A DNA stretch of 41,942 bases from Algoriphagus antarcticus (lineage in GTDB: Bacteria > Bacteroidota > Bacteroidia > Cytophagales > Cyclobacteriaceae): positions 1 through 41,942 of the forward strand of contig NZ_MSSW01000081.1 of NCBI RefSeq assembly GCF_002150685.1, written 5' to 3'. A program made the position numbers and the translations under genes. Of the stretch, positions 1 to 10,083 are shown in pieces. Position 1 is the stretch's first letter. Each line of letters starts with the position of its first letter. The notes under the pieces were generated by a model. That model was not told the DNA's origin and ran no database searches. It was given only the letters and a program-made list of their open reading frames with translations.

Positions 1-210
1 AAAGGCTGCAAGTTGGGTTAAGCCCAGAGGATCTTTATGGGCGCTTCTCAAACTAAAATGTAAAAGACAAGCAAGACTTTGGAAAAATATCATCGTATTT
101 ATTGATGGTAGGTAGCATTTTTTGTAAACCGATTCTAGCATAGAATACTTTGATACAACCCGAAATAAGTTCACAAAAGACTTAAAAGACACCCTACTTT
201 TCCTCCATGA

Positions 211-345
211 TACTCTAGTGAAAATCATTACAAATCTGACTTTGGACTACTTAAAATACATTTAACTTCACAGAAGGATAAAGTTTATTTCATCTATTTA
301 AATGATTCAAAAGGTATTATTGGCTTAAATTTCAACTATAATTAA
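211..345 (+). pseudogene. C-terminal remnant of an unidentified protein
   Basis: An open frame of 44 codons with no start codon runs from just after a TGA at 208-210 to a TAA at 343-345. The peptide has alternating hydrophobic/polar strands (for example FGLLKIHLTS and KVYFIYLND) and reads like the last beta strands of an enzyme or barrel. The frame upstream is interrupted, so this is probably the tail of a decayed gene. A metallophosphatase C-terminus is possible but unproven. The rest of bases 1-358 shows nothing else I can name. Confidence 0.3.
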
Positions 346-358
346 GCTAACGGCAATC

Positions 359-1765
359 ATGGAAATTGAGCAAAAGCAAGATAATTCGGGGCGTAGAGAA
401 TTTTTTAAAAAGTCATTGATGGTCAGTGCTGGTTTTATGGGGTTAAGGTATTTTTCAGTTTCTAAGTCTACAGCTCCTGACGGCTTTCAGTTATATGATA
501 AATATGGGCCTTTGTTGGATGATCCCCAAGGTATATTAAATCTGCCAAAGGGCTTTTCTTATAAAATAATTTCAAAATCCGGTGAACTCATGGACGACGG
601 TTTTATTTCTCCGGGTAGAAACGATGCTATGGCTGCATTTGAAAGTAAAGATGGTAAAGTGCTGGTTATTCGTAACCACGAAATATCATCTGACGATCCT
701 GAAAGTGGTCCCTTCGGAGCTGATAACTCCAAACTATATCAACTGTCTAATTCTCAGATTTATGATCGCGGCTATGGTAAAAAACCTAGTCTTGGCGGAA
801 CCACCACATTTTTGTTTAATGAGAATACCCAGAAAATGGAATACCAGTACTTTTCCTTGGCAGGTACGATCCGCAACTGTGCGGGCGGACCCACTCCTTG
901 GAACAGTTGGTTATCCTGCGAAGAAACAGTTGAAAAAAAGGAAGAAGGAGTAAATGAGCATAATCATGGTTATGTTTTTGAAGTGCCTGTCTCAGAGACA
1001 GCTAAATTAGCGGATCCCATTCCACTTAGAGATATGGGTCGCTTTAACCATGAGGCAGTAGCAGTTGATCCAGATAGTGGGTTTGTTTACCTCACAGAAG
1101 ACAGAGGCGATGGACTTATCTATAGATTTATTCCCAATGAGTGGGGAAACCTTCGTGCAGGCGGGAAGCTACAGGCTTTGAGTTTACAGGTTCATAAAGG
1201 ATTTGACACCCGTAATTGGGATAAACAAACCATTAAAATAGGGGATCAGATGGCAGTGGAATGGATTGACCTTGAGGATACTGACCCAGAAGAAGATGAT
1301 CTCAGATTAAGAGGCTTCAACCAAGGGGCAGCACGTTTTGCACGTGGGGAAGGAATGTGGTATGGAAATGATGAGATTTATTTTGCCTGTACAAATGGGG
1401 GCAAGGCTAAAAATGGACAGGTTTTTAGATATATTCCCAGTAGAGATGAAAAGAAAGGAGCTGTAAAGAGTGGAGGTGTTTTGGAACTTTTTGCTGAACC
1501 TAATGACCAAAAAATAATAAGCTCCTGCGATAATCTGACCGTAGCACCTTGGGGGGACATCGTTCTTTGTGAAGATAATCTCCAGCCACGAATTATCGGC
1601 ATTACCCAGAAAGGAGATATTTACCATTTGGGACTAAACGTTGGATATGAATCTGAATTGGCAGGCGTTTGCTTTTCTCCCAGTGGTAAGACCCTTTTTG
1701 TAAACATCCAACATGAAGGTCTTACACTGGCGATTACCGGCCCCTGGGAGCCTATGCTAACCTAA
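359..1765 (+). CDS. PhoX-type (DUF839) alkaline phosphatase, Tat-exported
   Basis: This is a 468-residue protein of the PhoX/DUF839 family, secreted calcium- and iron-dependent phosphomonoesterases that release phosphate from organic esters. The N-terminus carries a twin-arginine signal (Arg12-Arg13 followed by EFFKKS and a short hydrophobic stretch), implying export of a folded, metal-loaded enzyme. Family landmarks are visible: the NCAGGPTPWNSWLSCEE block at about residues 171-187, GRFNHEAVAVDP at about 227-238 and EDRGDGLIYRF at about 247-257. The length is normal for the family. The gene stands alone, about 480 bp ahead of a phosphoesterase/TonB receptor block, which suggests phosphate-starvation control. 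The substrate is not determined by sequence; family assignment is firm, the exact enzymatic subclass less so. Confidence 0.88.
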   Translation: MEIEQKQDNSGRREFFKKSLMVSAGFMGLRYFSVSKSTAPDGFQLYDKYGPLLDDPQGILNLPKGFSYKIISKSGELMDDGFISPGRNDAMAAFESKDGKVLVIRNHEISSDDPESGPFGADNSKLYQLSNSQIYDRGYGKKPSLGGTTTFLFNENTQKMEYQYFSLAGTIRNCAGGPTPWNSWLSCEETVEKKEEGVNEHNHGYVFEVPVSETAKLADPIPLRDMGRFNHEAVAVDPDSGFVYLTEDRGDGLIYRFIPNEWGNLRAGGKLQALSLQVHKGFDTRNWDKQTIKIGDQMAVEWIDLEDTDPEEDDLRLRGFNQGAARFARGEGMWYGNDEIYFACTNGGKAKNGQVFRYIPSRDEKKGAVKSGGVLELFAEPNDQKIISSCDNLTVAPWGDIVLCEDNLQPRIIGITQKGDIYHLGLNVGYESELAGVCFSPSGKTLFVNIQHEGLTLAITGPWEPMLT

Positions 1766-2247
1766 TTAATTTAAAGATACTGATTAGGCATATGGGTATA
1801 CCTGTGTTTTTTATTTGACTATGTGAAATAGTATGACTCTGGATAGAAGCCAATAAATGTGAAAGTTTTTTTAAATTATTAGAAGTGACTGGTTTGAGTC
1901 TCGTAATACCAGTATATTTTAAGTCAAGTTTTTAGATGATGATAGTATTTTCGTTTAAGGTCCTTGAAAATTGCATGTTCTAAGTATTTTATTCAATATT
2001 AAATAAGTTTAAGTTTTATAATAATCTATTATTTACAGAACCTTTATTTTAAGTTTAAATTTGCTTTGTTAATACTCCAAAGATGTTTTGACCTTTTATT
2101 ATGAACTATTATAATAATAGTAGTATTAAAAGTTAGTCAAAAAGTTAACAGCTAGATAATATTGATTAGCTAAAACTTGGGAAATTTGACTGTAGGTTTA
2201 GACTTCTTTCTATCACAGTTTTCAGTATCCACAAAACCTCCCAAAAA
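1766..2247. other. AT-rich intergenic region
   Basis: This stretch of 482 bases has no plausible coding frame. It is very AT-rich and holds a short perfect palindrome at 2105-2121, listed separately. It probably contains the promoter of the downstream phosphoesterase block. I could not identify a convincing Bacteroidota-type promoter or Pho box. Confidence 0.4.
2105..2121. promoter_or_regulatory. Perfect palindrome, possible operator
   Basis: Arms ACTATTAT and ATAATAGT are separated by one A, giving a 17-nt perfect dyad about 130 bp before the start of the next gene. In such AT-rich DNA this may be chance. A regulator binding site is inference only. Confidence 0.2.
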
Positions 2248-4698
2248 ATGAGATCGTCACTATATATTTTTCTCATATTAATTTTCTTCGGGTGTCAGAA
2301 TCCACGAAATGTGATCAATGATTTGGAAAGCAAAGAAACCCAAGCCTTAAGAAACAACCGAATCCAGCTGCCTAATGGCTGGTCTCTTACGCCCGCAGGC
2401 AATAGTCTTAACCTTCAAGACCTCCCATTGAATCTAGTTGTTTCGCCAAGCAAAACATTATTGGCAGTAACCAATAATGGTCAAAGCACGCAGAGCATCA
2501 CCCTTATTGACGCCCAATCCGAACAAGTACTGGATGATGTTACCATTGCAAAAGCATATTTGGGCCTGGCTTTTAGCCCGGATGAAAAATATTTGTACGC
2601 TTCAGGCGGAAACGACAATAAAATACTCATTTATAAGATCATCGATAAAAAACTCATTCTTGATGGAGAAATTGTTTTGGATGAACCATGGCCTGTCAAA
2701 GTCTCCCCTGCAGGACTTTGTGTTACGGATAAGTACATTTATGTAGTGTCCAAAGAAAACAATTCTCTGTATAAACTTAACATTGAATCAAAAAGCATTG
2801 AAACCCGTATCGACTTACCTGCCGAACCTTACACTTGTATTCTTTCGCCAGATAAGTCAACTCTTTATGTTTCAATATGGGGCGGTGCTAGCATTTGGGT
2901 CTTAGATAGTCAGGATTTAAGTTTTAAGTCAGCCATCGAAACGGATAAAAATCCCAACGATATGGTGCTCACCAAAGATGGGAAACATCTTTTTGTCTCC
3001 CACGGCAATGACAATACTGTATCTCTTATAGATACCGAATCTTTAACTCGGATCGAAATTTTATCTTGTTCCCTTTACCCGGATGCCCCTTTAGGCTCCA
3101 CCCCAAATGGAGTAGCATTGAGTGATGATGAACATACATTGTACATAGCCAATGCTGATAACAATTGCTTGGCAGTGTTTGATGTGGAGATAAAAGGTAA
3201 AAGCCGACCCCTTGGTTTTATCCCTACCGGCTGGTACCCTACAGCTGTAAAAACAATTGGAAATAAAATTTATCTTACCAATGGCAAAGGTTTTTCCTCC
3301 TCTCCAAATCCTGACGGGCCAAACCCGATAAGCTCCAGAGATCCGCAATATAAAGGTCCAAATCCTCAGGTAGTTAAAGGGTCTCAATACATTGGTGGGC
3401 TTTTTAAAGGAACCCTCAGCATTTTTGATGCTCCAAACGAACGCCTATTGGCTGAGTATTCGAAGCTAGTTTATGAAAACACCCCATATACTAAGGAAAA
3501 AGAGCTGAACCCTGAAGGGGAAAAAGGCAATCCTATTCCGATGAAAGTAGGCGAAGATTCCCCCATTAAATATGTTTTTTATATTATCAAAGAAAACCGA
3601 ACCTATGACCAAGTACTCGGTGATATCAAAAAGGGAAACGGGGATTCTACCCTTTGTCTCTTTCCGGAAAAAGTAACACCAAATCTCCATGCCCTTGCCA
3701 ATGAATTTGTTTTGTTAGATAATTTTTATGTTGATGCAGAAGTAAGTGCCGATGGGCACAATTGGAGTACGGCGGCCTATGCAAATGATTATGTAGAGAA
3801 AAGCTGGGTGACCAGCTACGGAGGCCGAGGTGGAACCTATGATTATGAAGGAAGTAGAAAAATCGCTCATCCCAAAAATGGGTTTTTATGGGACTTTGCT
3901 GTCAAAGCAGGCTTGAGTGTTCGGTCTTATGGGATTTTTACTGGGAAGCCAGAATTTCTGCCCAATCTCCAAAATAATATCTGTACCAAATATCCTGATT
4001 ATGATTTGAGCATAAAGGACAGCCTTCGTTTCGAAATTTGGAAAACAGACTTTGATTCAATGTTAGCCATTGAAAAAGTCCCAAGGTTAAATTTGGTTCG
4101 AATGGGAAATGACCACACAGCAGGTGCACGCTTAGGATTGCCTACTACCTCAGCCATGGTCGCAGATAATGATTTGGCGGTAGGGATGTTTGTGGAACAC
4201 CTTTCCAAATCCTCCATTTGGGAGCAATCTGTAGTTTTTATCTTGGAAGATGATGCTCAAAATGGCTCAGACCATGTAGATGCTCATCGATCCACCGCTT
4301 ATGTGGCAGGTGGTTTTGTGAAAAGGAACTATGTTGACCATACCCCATATTCTACCTCGGGTATGCTGCGAACCATCGAACTTATCTTAGGCTTGCCTCC
4401 CATGAGTCAGTACGATGCGGCTGCGACTCCAATGTTCCGCTGTTTTAGCCAAAATGTTGATGCTAAAGGTTTTGTTAAGAGAAATAACCAAATTGACCTC
4501 AACGAAATGAACGTCAAGTTCAATAAAAACGCTGCAATATCGGCGAAGATGGATTTCTCAAAACCTGATCTGATCGACGACTTGGAATTGAATCGAATAG
4601 TTTGGCAATCTGTAAAGGGTCTGAATAGTGTAATGCCAGCTCCAAAAAGAAGTGCGTTCCTAAGATTCAGCGAAAGTGATGAGGATGATGACGATTGA
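2248..4698 (+). CDS. Beta-propeller/phosphoesterase lipoprotein
   Basis: The 816-residue protein starts with a lipoprotein signal (lipobox IFFGC, Cys16), so it is probably anchored in an outer or inner membrane leaflet. Residues about 35-420 are a YncE-like beta-propeller with repeats such as VTNNGQSTQSITLID and LYVSIWGG. Residues about 440-800 are a PF04185-type phosphoesterase domain of the alkaline phosphatase superfamily. Metal-site motifs are KENRTYDQ at about 450, NDHTAGARLG at about 623-632 and EDDAQNGSDHVDAHRS at about 667-682. Such proteins cleave phosphate esters outside the cytoplasm; the substrate is unknown. The C-terminus is strongly acidic (ESDEDDDD). A TonB-dependent receptor starts 67 bp downstream and a second propeller/phosphoesterase follows it, so the three probably form one operon. 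Confidence 0.85.
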   Translation: MRSSLYIFLILIFFGCQNPRNVINDLESKETQALRNNRIQLPNGWSLTPAGNSLNLQDLPLNLVVSPSKTLLAVTNNGQSTQSITLIDAQSEQVLDDVTIAKAYLGLAFSPDEKYLYASGGNDNKILIYKIIDKKLILDGEIVLDEPWPVKVSPAGLCVTDKYIYVVSKENNSLYKLNIESKSIETRIDLPAEPYTCILSPDKSTLYVSIWGGASIWVLDSQDLSFKSAIETDKNPNDMVLTKDGKHLFVSHGNDNTVSLIDTESLTRIEILSCSLYPDAPLGSTPNGVALSDDEHTLYIANADNNCLAVFDVEIKGKSRPLGFIPTGWYPTAVKTIGNKIYLTNGKGFSSSPNPDGPNPISSRDPQYKGPNPQVVKGSQYIGGLFKGTLSIFDAPNERLLAEYSKLVYENTPYTKEKELNPEGEKGNPIPMKVGEDSPIKYVFYIIKENRTYDQVLGDIKKGNGDSTLCLFPEKVTPNLHALANEFVLLDNFYVDAEVSADGHNWSTAAYANDYVEKSWVTSYGGRGGTYDYEGSRKIAHPKNGFLWDFAVKAGLSVRSYGIFTGKPEFLPNLQNNICTKYPDYDLSIKDSLRFEIWKTDFDSMLAIEKVPRLNLVRMGNDHTAGARLGLPTTSAMVADNDLAVGMFVEHLSKSSIWEQSVVFILEDDAQNGSDHVDAHRSTAYVAGGFVKRNYVDHTPYSTSGMLRTIELILGLPPMSQYDAAATPMFRCFSQNVDAKGFVKRNNQIDLNEMNVKFNKNAAISAKMDFSKPDLIDDLELNRIVWQSVKGLNSVMPAPKRSAFLRFSESDEDDDD

Positions 4699-4765
4699 TT
4701 TTATATTCTGAAAAGTCCCAAAGTAAATTCTTCGAAAAAGAAATTTAGAAAATCATCACCCTTGA

Positions 4766-6766
4766 ATGAAACTATTATTTATTCTTCAACTATCAGCGAG
4801 TTTATTTGGCTCAGAACCTGACTCTGCTAAGAATCAGAAAAATTTACTAAGCGAAGTAGTGGTTACAGCCCTTCGTTCCGAAAGTGAAATTATCAGTATT
4901 CCTTCCACCATAAGTGTAGTCAATAGCGATCACATCAACGCTCGACTTGCACGATCTACTCCAGAGATTTTGATGGGAACGGCGGGTGTTTTTGTCCAAA
5001 AAACCAACCATGGAGGAGGCTCGCCTTTCGTTCGTGGCCTTACAGGAAACCAAATTCTACTGCTAATTGACGGAATAAGATTGAATAACAGCACTTTCCG
5101 ATATGGACCCAACCAATATTTAAATACCATTGACCCTTTTTCCATTTCTCGAATTGAGGTGTTAAAAAGTGAAGGCTCGGTTGCTTATGGCTCTGATGCA
5201 CTTGGGGGTACTATTCAGGTATTTACTCAAAATCCAGTATTCGATTCGGGATTTCATGGAAATGTCACAGGCCGTATCGGCACACAAAATATAGAACAAA
5301 CGGGCAGAGCAGAGTTGTCTTATGGTGCTAAAAATGTGGCGATTATGGCAGATTTCACCAAAAGAAAATTCGGGGATTTGCCTGGAGGTAGAAATACAGG
5401 AGTCCAGAAAAACTCAGGATATGGAGAACAAATGGGGAATTTTAAATCGGTGTTTAAGCTAAAAAATGCAGAACTAACGCTTGCCCATCAATACTTTGAA
5501 GCAAATGATATCCCCGTTTACCATAAAATACTTTTAGAAGATTTCCGGATCAATCAATTTGCTGTTCAGCAAAGAAATTTGAGCTACGCGAAATATTCCA
5601 TCAAAACCCAAAATCCTTTTTTTGAGCAAATAAATTCTACCATTTCATGGCAAAAATCCAAGGAGACAAGGGAGTCTCAAAAAAATACCTCTCAAAGCTT
5701 GACGGAGGAAAATGATCAAATTGATACGAAAGGCCTTAACATCAATATTAAGTCAACTTTTTCTAATCATTGGAATGCAAGCAGTGGTGTGGAGATCTAC
5801 CATGATTTGGTTCAAAGCGATAAAATAATTCGTTCCTCAGATTCACCGATTGAAAGTAGGGGCTTATATCCAGATGGTTCATCGGCGACCAGTTATGCCA
5901 TTTATAGCCTACATACCTATTTGATAAATAAGTGGCGCGTCACTGCGGGATATAGATTTAATAGTATTGTCTTGAATGTAAAAGATGAAACGCTTGGGAT
6001 AAGCGAATTACGATTTAAGTCAGCAGTTCCAAGTTTGGCTATTTCCTATTTTCCAACTACAAATTTGCAATTATATAGTCGGTATAGCAGAGGTTTTAGA
6101 GCTCCCAATATTGATGACATGGGAACCCTTGGGATTGTGGATTTCCGATACGAGATACCAGCGTATAATTTAAAACCAGAACATGCTGACAACTTTGAGT
6201 TGGGATATAAATACCATTCGGAGCATATCGCTTTTACTTCCTCTATCTTCTACAATAAGCTAAGTAATCTTATCACAAGAGTCAAAGTAGAAAATCAGGA
6301 AATTGATGGATACCCTGTCTACATCAAAGAAAATGTAGAATCAGCTAGCATAAAAGGCTTCGAATTTGAGGTAGAGGGAAAAATCAATAACTCATTAAAA
6401 TACTTTGCCAACCTCGCGTATACCTACGCCCAAAACCTCAGTAAAAATGAACCCTTAAGAAGAACGCCACCTACTTTTGGGAGAATTGGGATAGAGTTTT
6501 CAAAATCAAACTTTTTAGTACGGCCAGAACTCCAATTCGCTGCTGCACAAAAACGCTTGGCTGCGGGAGATATTTCCGACAATAGAATAGATCCAAATGG
6601 AACGGCAGCTTGGCAAATACTCAATATATTTAGTTCATATACCTGGAAATCAATTTCCCTAAATCTAGCCTTACAAAATTTGGGAAATGCTGATTATAGG
6701 CTTCATGGATCTGGTATCAATGGCGTAGGCAGAAGTGCTATTTTGGGAATAAAAGTATCCTTTTGA
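4766..6766 (+). CDS. TonB-dependent outer-membrane receptor
   Basis: The 666-residue protein has a short signal sequence, a plug domain and a 22-strand-type barrel. Plug landmarks are SEVVVTALRSESE at about 29-41, VRGLTGNQILLLIDGIRLNN at about 88-107 and RIEVLKSEGSVAYGSDALGG at about 130-148. The C-terminus ends in the aromatic barrel signature (GIKVSF). It lacks the N-terminal carboxypeptidase-like domain of SusC proteins, so it resembles siderophore/cobalamin-type receptors more. It sits 67 bp after one secreted phosphoesterase and 104 bp before another. By context it probably imports a phosphorus-containing product or intact phosphoester, but the sequence does not reveal the ligand, and a metal chelate serving the phosphatases is an alternative. 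Confidence 0.9.
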   Translation: MKLLFILQLSASLFGSEPDSAKNQKNLLSEVVVTALRSESEIISIPSTISVVNSDHINARLARSTPEILMGTAGVFVQKTNHGGGSPFVRGLTGNQILLLIDGIRLNNSTFRYGPNQYLNTIDPFSISRIEVLKSEGSVAYGSDALGGTIQVFTQNPVFDSGFHGNVTGRIGTQNIEQTGRAELSYGAKNVAIMADFTKRKFGDLPGGRNTGVQKNSGYGEQMGNFKSVFKLKNAELTLAHQYFEANDIPVYHKILLEDFRINQFAVQQRNLSYAKYSIKTQNPFFEQINSTISWQKSKETRESQKNTSQSLTEENDQIDTKGLNINIKSTFSNHWNASSGVEIYHDLVQSDKIIRSSDSPIESRGLYPDGSSATSYAIYSLHTYLINKWRVTAGYRFNSIVLNVKDETLGISELRFKSAVPSLAISYFPTTNLQLYSRYSRGFRAPNIDDMGTLGIVDFRYEIPAYNLKPEHADNFELGYKYHSEHIAFTSSIFYNKLSNLITRVKVENQEIDGYPVYIKENVESASIKGFEFEVEGKINNSLKYFANLAYTYAQNLSKNEPLRRTPPTFGRIGIEFSKSNFLVRPELQFAAAQKRLAAGDISDNRIDPNGTAAWQILNIFSSYTWKSISLNLALQNLGNADYRLHGSGINGVGRSAILGIKVSF

Positions 6767-6870
6767 TCTATTTGGAAATTGATAAACAACAGAATGTTAA
6801 CTGTCCTTTATAATTTGAGGAACCCAAGTAATATAATTTTAACTATTCATTGACAACTAATTGAAGCCCC

Positions 6871-9570
6871 ATGAGATTGATAGCCTTTTCACTAGTTTTT
6901 ATTTTTTCATATCTTGTATGTTATGCCCAAAAGCAACTGCAGCCCATCTTGGAAGTGCCTGCAAAATCTGAGATTAGTATCATCAATGAAGATGGAACCT
7001 CAGTACTGCCAAGTGGTCGCACCTTGACTCCTGCCGGAGAATTGATAAGAATTACACATGACCCTTTTGGTTTGGCTATTTCTCCTGATGGCAAAAAAGC
7101 AATTAGTCTGCATAATGGTGTTTTCACAGTGATCCATACTTCTGACTTGGATGCTACCCGTGTTCCGAGTTATGATCGATCCATTGTGTCTCCTCTTTCC
7201 GACGGCTCTTTTCTCGGTGTTGCTTTTGACCCGGATAATAAAACCATTTACCTCAGTGGAGGCGATAATGGAGCCGTGATCGTTTACGATGTTGAGCAAA
7301 TGATCCGAATAGATTCCATTTCGCTCAACGGTGTCGTTGATGGTAAAAATTTCGAGGATAGCTTTACCTCAGATTTAGTGTACCAAAACAACGAATTGCT
7401 CGTATTGGATCGGGGTAATTTCAGGATGGTAAGGTATGATTTGCATAAGAAGAAAATTACGGCATCGATTCCAGTTGGAAGACAGCCTTTTGGCTTAGCC
7501 ATCAGCCCAGACCACAAGAAGGCTTTTGTTGCAAATGTGGGAATGTACTCGTATTCATTGATCGAAGGATTGACGGAAGAAAACTATAATGAGATGCTCA
7601 TTTCGAGACATCCATACGCTGATAATTCTAAAGAATCTATTGAAGGTACCATCATCGATGGTAAAACTATACCGGGTGTTGGAGATCCTTTGTCTCCGGA
7701 TGCCATGAGTGTATTCACAATAGACCTGACGACCAATACAGTCATCAACAAATACAAAACAGGCAGTCAAATAGGGGAAATGGTAGAAGATGCAGAAGTC
7801 GTGGGTGGAGCAAGTCCTAATTCGATTGCAGTTGGTGAGCAATACCTCTACGTCACCAATGCCACCAATGACAACATCGCTGTGATTGACCATAAAATAG
7901 GCGAAATAGTGAAACACATCCCGGTTGAAATTGACCAACGAATTGATCGCTATCGTGGCTCCTTACCTTTTGGCATCACCTTAAGTAAGGACGAGAAAAC
8001 ACTGTATGTAGCGCTCTTGGGTATGAATGCGGTGGCGGTCATAGACATCAAAAGTGAAAAGACACTCGGCTTGATTCCTACAGGTTGGGGACCAACCCGA
8101 GTGCGATTATCTGAAGACGAAAAAGAGATGTATGTCATTTCTTGCAGAGGTCTAGGTGCCGGACCAAATGGAGGGGAAGGCTTTGTAGCACCCCCACAGG
8201 GAACTTACATTGGAGATATACAATTGGGTAGTTTTCAAAAGATCGCTATACCTAATTCATCCCAATTGGCATCTTACACTAAGCAAACTATTGATAATAC
8301 TTTCCGCGAAGTGATGGCCGATCCTACCGATCCCAACCCACTGCCTATCTACCCAGGTGCAAAAGAAAGTCCCATCAAGCACATTGTTTACATCACCAAA
8401 GAAAACAGGACATTTGATGAGGTATTTGGACAAATGGAAGGTGTCAATGGCGATAAAAGTCTTGCCAGATTTGGGATCAATGCTGAGCATACCCTTCCTG
8501 ATAGCTTAAGATCGGGAATAGAAATCATGAAAGTGACGCCTAATCACCACAAGGCCGCCAAGCAATTTGCATTAAGTGATAATTTTTATTGCGACAGTGA
8601 TGCATCCATCCATGGTCATCATTGGATGGTGGGAGTTATTCCAAACGAATGGGTAGAGAGCAATTCCAGCGTAGATAAGACAGCAAAGCTTTTTTCGCCT
8701 GCTCCGGGTAGGAGATTTCCCGGTTCTACGGGGAGCATGGACCCTGAAGATTATGCAGAAATAGGCGGTCTTTGGGAAGCAATGGAACGTAAGGGATTGG
8801 AGTTCTATAATTTTGGTGAAGCCAATGAAACCGCGCATGTGAGAGAGACTTGGTCAGACACACTTACAGGCGCTGCCCATGGTGTCATGGTACCCATGCA
8901 AAAGGCCTTGTTTTCAAGGACAAGCACCAATTATGCCGGTTACAATATGAATATTCCTGACCAATTTAGGATGAATCAATTTGAAGAAGAATTTACCAAA
9001 ATGTGGCTCAAAGGGGAGGAAGAAATGCCTTCCTTAATTACCGTACAAATTCCCAATGACCACACAGCCTCTCCAAGACCTGAAGATGGTTATTTCTCCA
9101 GCGCTTCTTTTGTTGCCGACAACGACCTTGCGGTGGGTAGAATTCTACATTTCTTGTCACGCACCACCTATTGGAAAGACATGCTGGTCATCATCACCGA
9201 AGACGATCCGCAGGGTGGCGTGGATCATATTGATGCGCACCGCAGTATCTTGATGATGGCTGGTCCGTACGTAAAAAGAGGCCAAATCAGCCATACCCAC
9301 GCCAATTTTGGCTCCATTCTCAAGACGATCTACAACATTCTTGGCGTACCGTATGTCAACCAATACGATGTTACAGCGTCTTTGCTTCAGGACTTTTTTA
9401 CATCAATTCCAGACTATACACCATATACGGTTGAACCTCACGACCCAAGAGTTTTCAATGCGGACAAGGCCATGCAGAGGTATAATAAATGGGTTGACTG
9501 GAAATCCATCATGCAAGGGCCCGAAATGGACGATGTAGATATAATTAAGAAAGAGTTTAAAAATAATTGA
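6871..9570 (+). CDS. Beta-propeller/phosphoesterase, secreted
   Basis: The 899-residue protein has the same architecture as the one at 2248-4698 and is probably a paralogue. Here the signal peptide is of type I (hydrophobic FSLVFIFSYLVCYA, then a predicted cut before QKQ) rather than a clear lipobox. A YncE-like seven-bladed propeller covers about 45-450, with repeats such as PFGLAISPDHKKAFVANVG and GASPNSIAVGEQYLYVTNA. The phosphoesterase domain follows, with KENRTFDEVFG at about 510, IPNDHTASPRPEDG at about 727 and EDDPQGGVDHIDAHRS at about 777. It is the last gene of the block and a hairpin terminator follows its stop. Substrate unknown; the paired enzymes may differ in substrate or location. 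Confidence 0.86.
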   Translation: MRLIAFSLVFIFSYLVCYAQKQLQPILEVPAKSEISIINEDGTSVLPSGRTLTPAGELIRITHDPFGLAISPDGKKAISLHNGVFTVIHTSDLDATRVPSYDRSIVSPLSDGSFLGVAFDPDNKTIYLSGGDNGAVIVYDVEQMIRIDSISLNGVVDGKNFEDSFTSDLVYQNNELLVLDRGNFRMVRYDLHKKKITASIPVGRQPFGLAISPDHKKAFVANVGMYSYSLIEGLTEENYNEMLISRHPYADNSKESIEGTIIDGKTIPGVGDPLSPDAMSVFTIDLTTNTVINKYKTGSQIGEMVEDAEVVGGASPNSIAVGEQYLYVTNATNDNIAVIDHKIGEIVKHIPVEIDQRIDRYRGSLPFGITLSKDEKTLYVALLGMNAVAVIDIKSEKTLGLIPTGWGPTRVRLSEDEKEMYVISCRGLGAGPNGGEGFVAPPQGTYIGDIQLGSFQKIAIPNSSQLASYTKQTIDNTFREVMADPTDPNPLPIYPGAKESPIKHIVYITKENRTFDEVFGQMEGVNGDKSLARFGINAEHTLPDSLRSGIEIMKVTPNHHKAAKQFALSDNFYCDSDASIHGHHWMVGVIPNEWVESNSSVDKTAKLFSPAPGRRFPGSTGSMDPEDYAEIGGLWEAMERKGLEFYNFGEANETAHVRETWSDTLTGAAHGVMVPMQKALFSRTSTNYAGYNMNIPDQFRMNQFEEEFTKMWLKGEEEMPSLITVQIPNDHTASPRPEDGYFSSASFVADNDLAVGRILHFLSRTTYWKDMLVIITEDDPQGGVDHIDAHRSILMMAGPYVKRGQISHTHANFGSILKTIYNILGVPYVNQYDVTASLLQDFFTSIPDYTPYTVEPHDPRVFNADKAMQRYNKWVDWKSIMQGPEMDDVDIIKKEFKNN

Positions 9571-9576
9571 GGTTTG

Positions 9577-9610
9577 ACCACTTTTTTTTAGCCCACTACA
9601 AGTGGTTTTT
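9577..9610 (+). terminator. Rho-independent terminator
   Basis: Arms ACCACTT (9577-9583) and AAGTGGT (9600-9606) are followed by a run of T. It begins 7 bases after the stop of the second propeller/phosphoesterase gene. The loop of 16 bases is long, so strength is uncertain. Confidence 0.5.
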
Positions 9611-10083
9611 ACAGAGGACGTTTACGAATTGGTTAAGGCATTTCAATCGTAGGACCGACCATCTTTTGGTCTCAATATGCATACAGGGAACAAACATTCT
9701 GTACAGTTCATACACTTTGGGTTACTAATTAAAGAGTTGAAAATAGGGGAAATTATGAATCAATTGCATCCATGAATTTAAACGATATTTTCTGTGATAT
9801 AAATAATGGGGGAATTGAAATATTTTATGACAAGATTTGTAAAGTATAAAAAAAATTCAATTTTTAGGTTATCAAGAAAATTGATATATGAATCATCATA
9901 TGACTTCTACATCTTATTTGTATGATTTAGAAAGTATATCAGATCTAAAGAACCAAATAAATAGACCAGAAGCATATTAATGGAACTGTTGGCTGAATAT
10001 TTTAAAGCAAATAACCCTAAAAATATAACAAAAACTTAAACCAAATCTGGATGTAGGTGATTTTTTAGTTAACATCTTTGCAC
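9611..10083. other. Intergenic region before pstS
   Basis: No gene is supported here. Some short frames, for example one starting with ATG at 9888, are broken after about 30 codons. The sequence just before the pstS start, CATCTTTGCA at 10073-10082, is close to the Bacteroidota -7 consensus TAnnTTTG, but I see no matching -33 element, so no promoter is called. Confidence 0.35.

Noticed and set aside
9611..9900. Protein-like short frames after the phosphoesterase terminator
   Set aside because: One stretch reads FTEDVYELVKAFQS then a stop; I could not assign a family and it may be chance.
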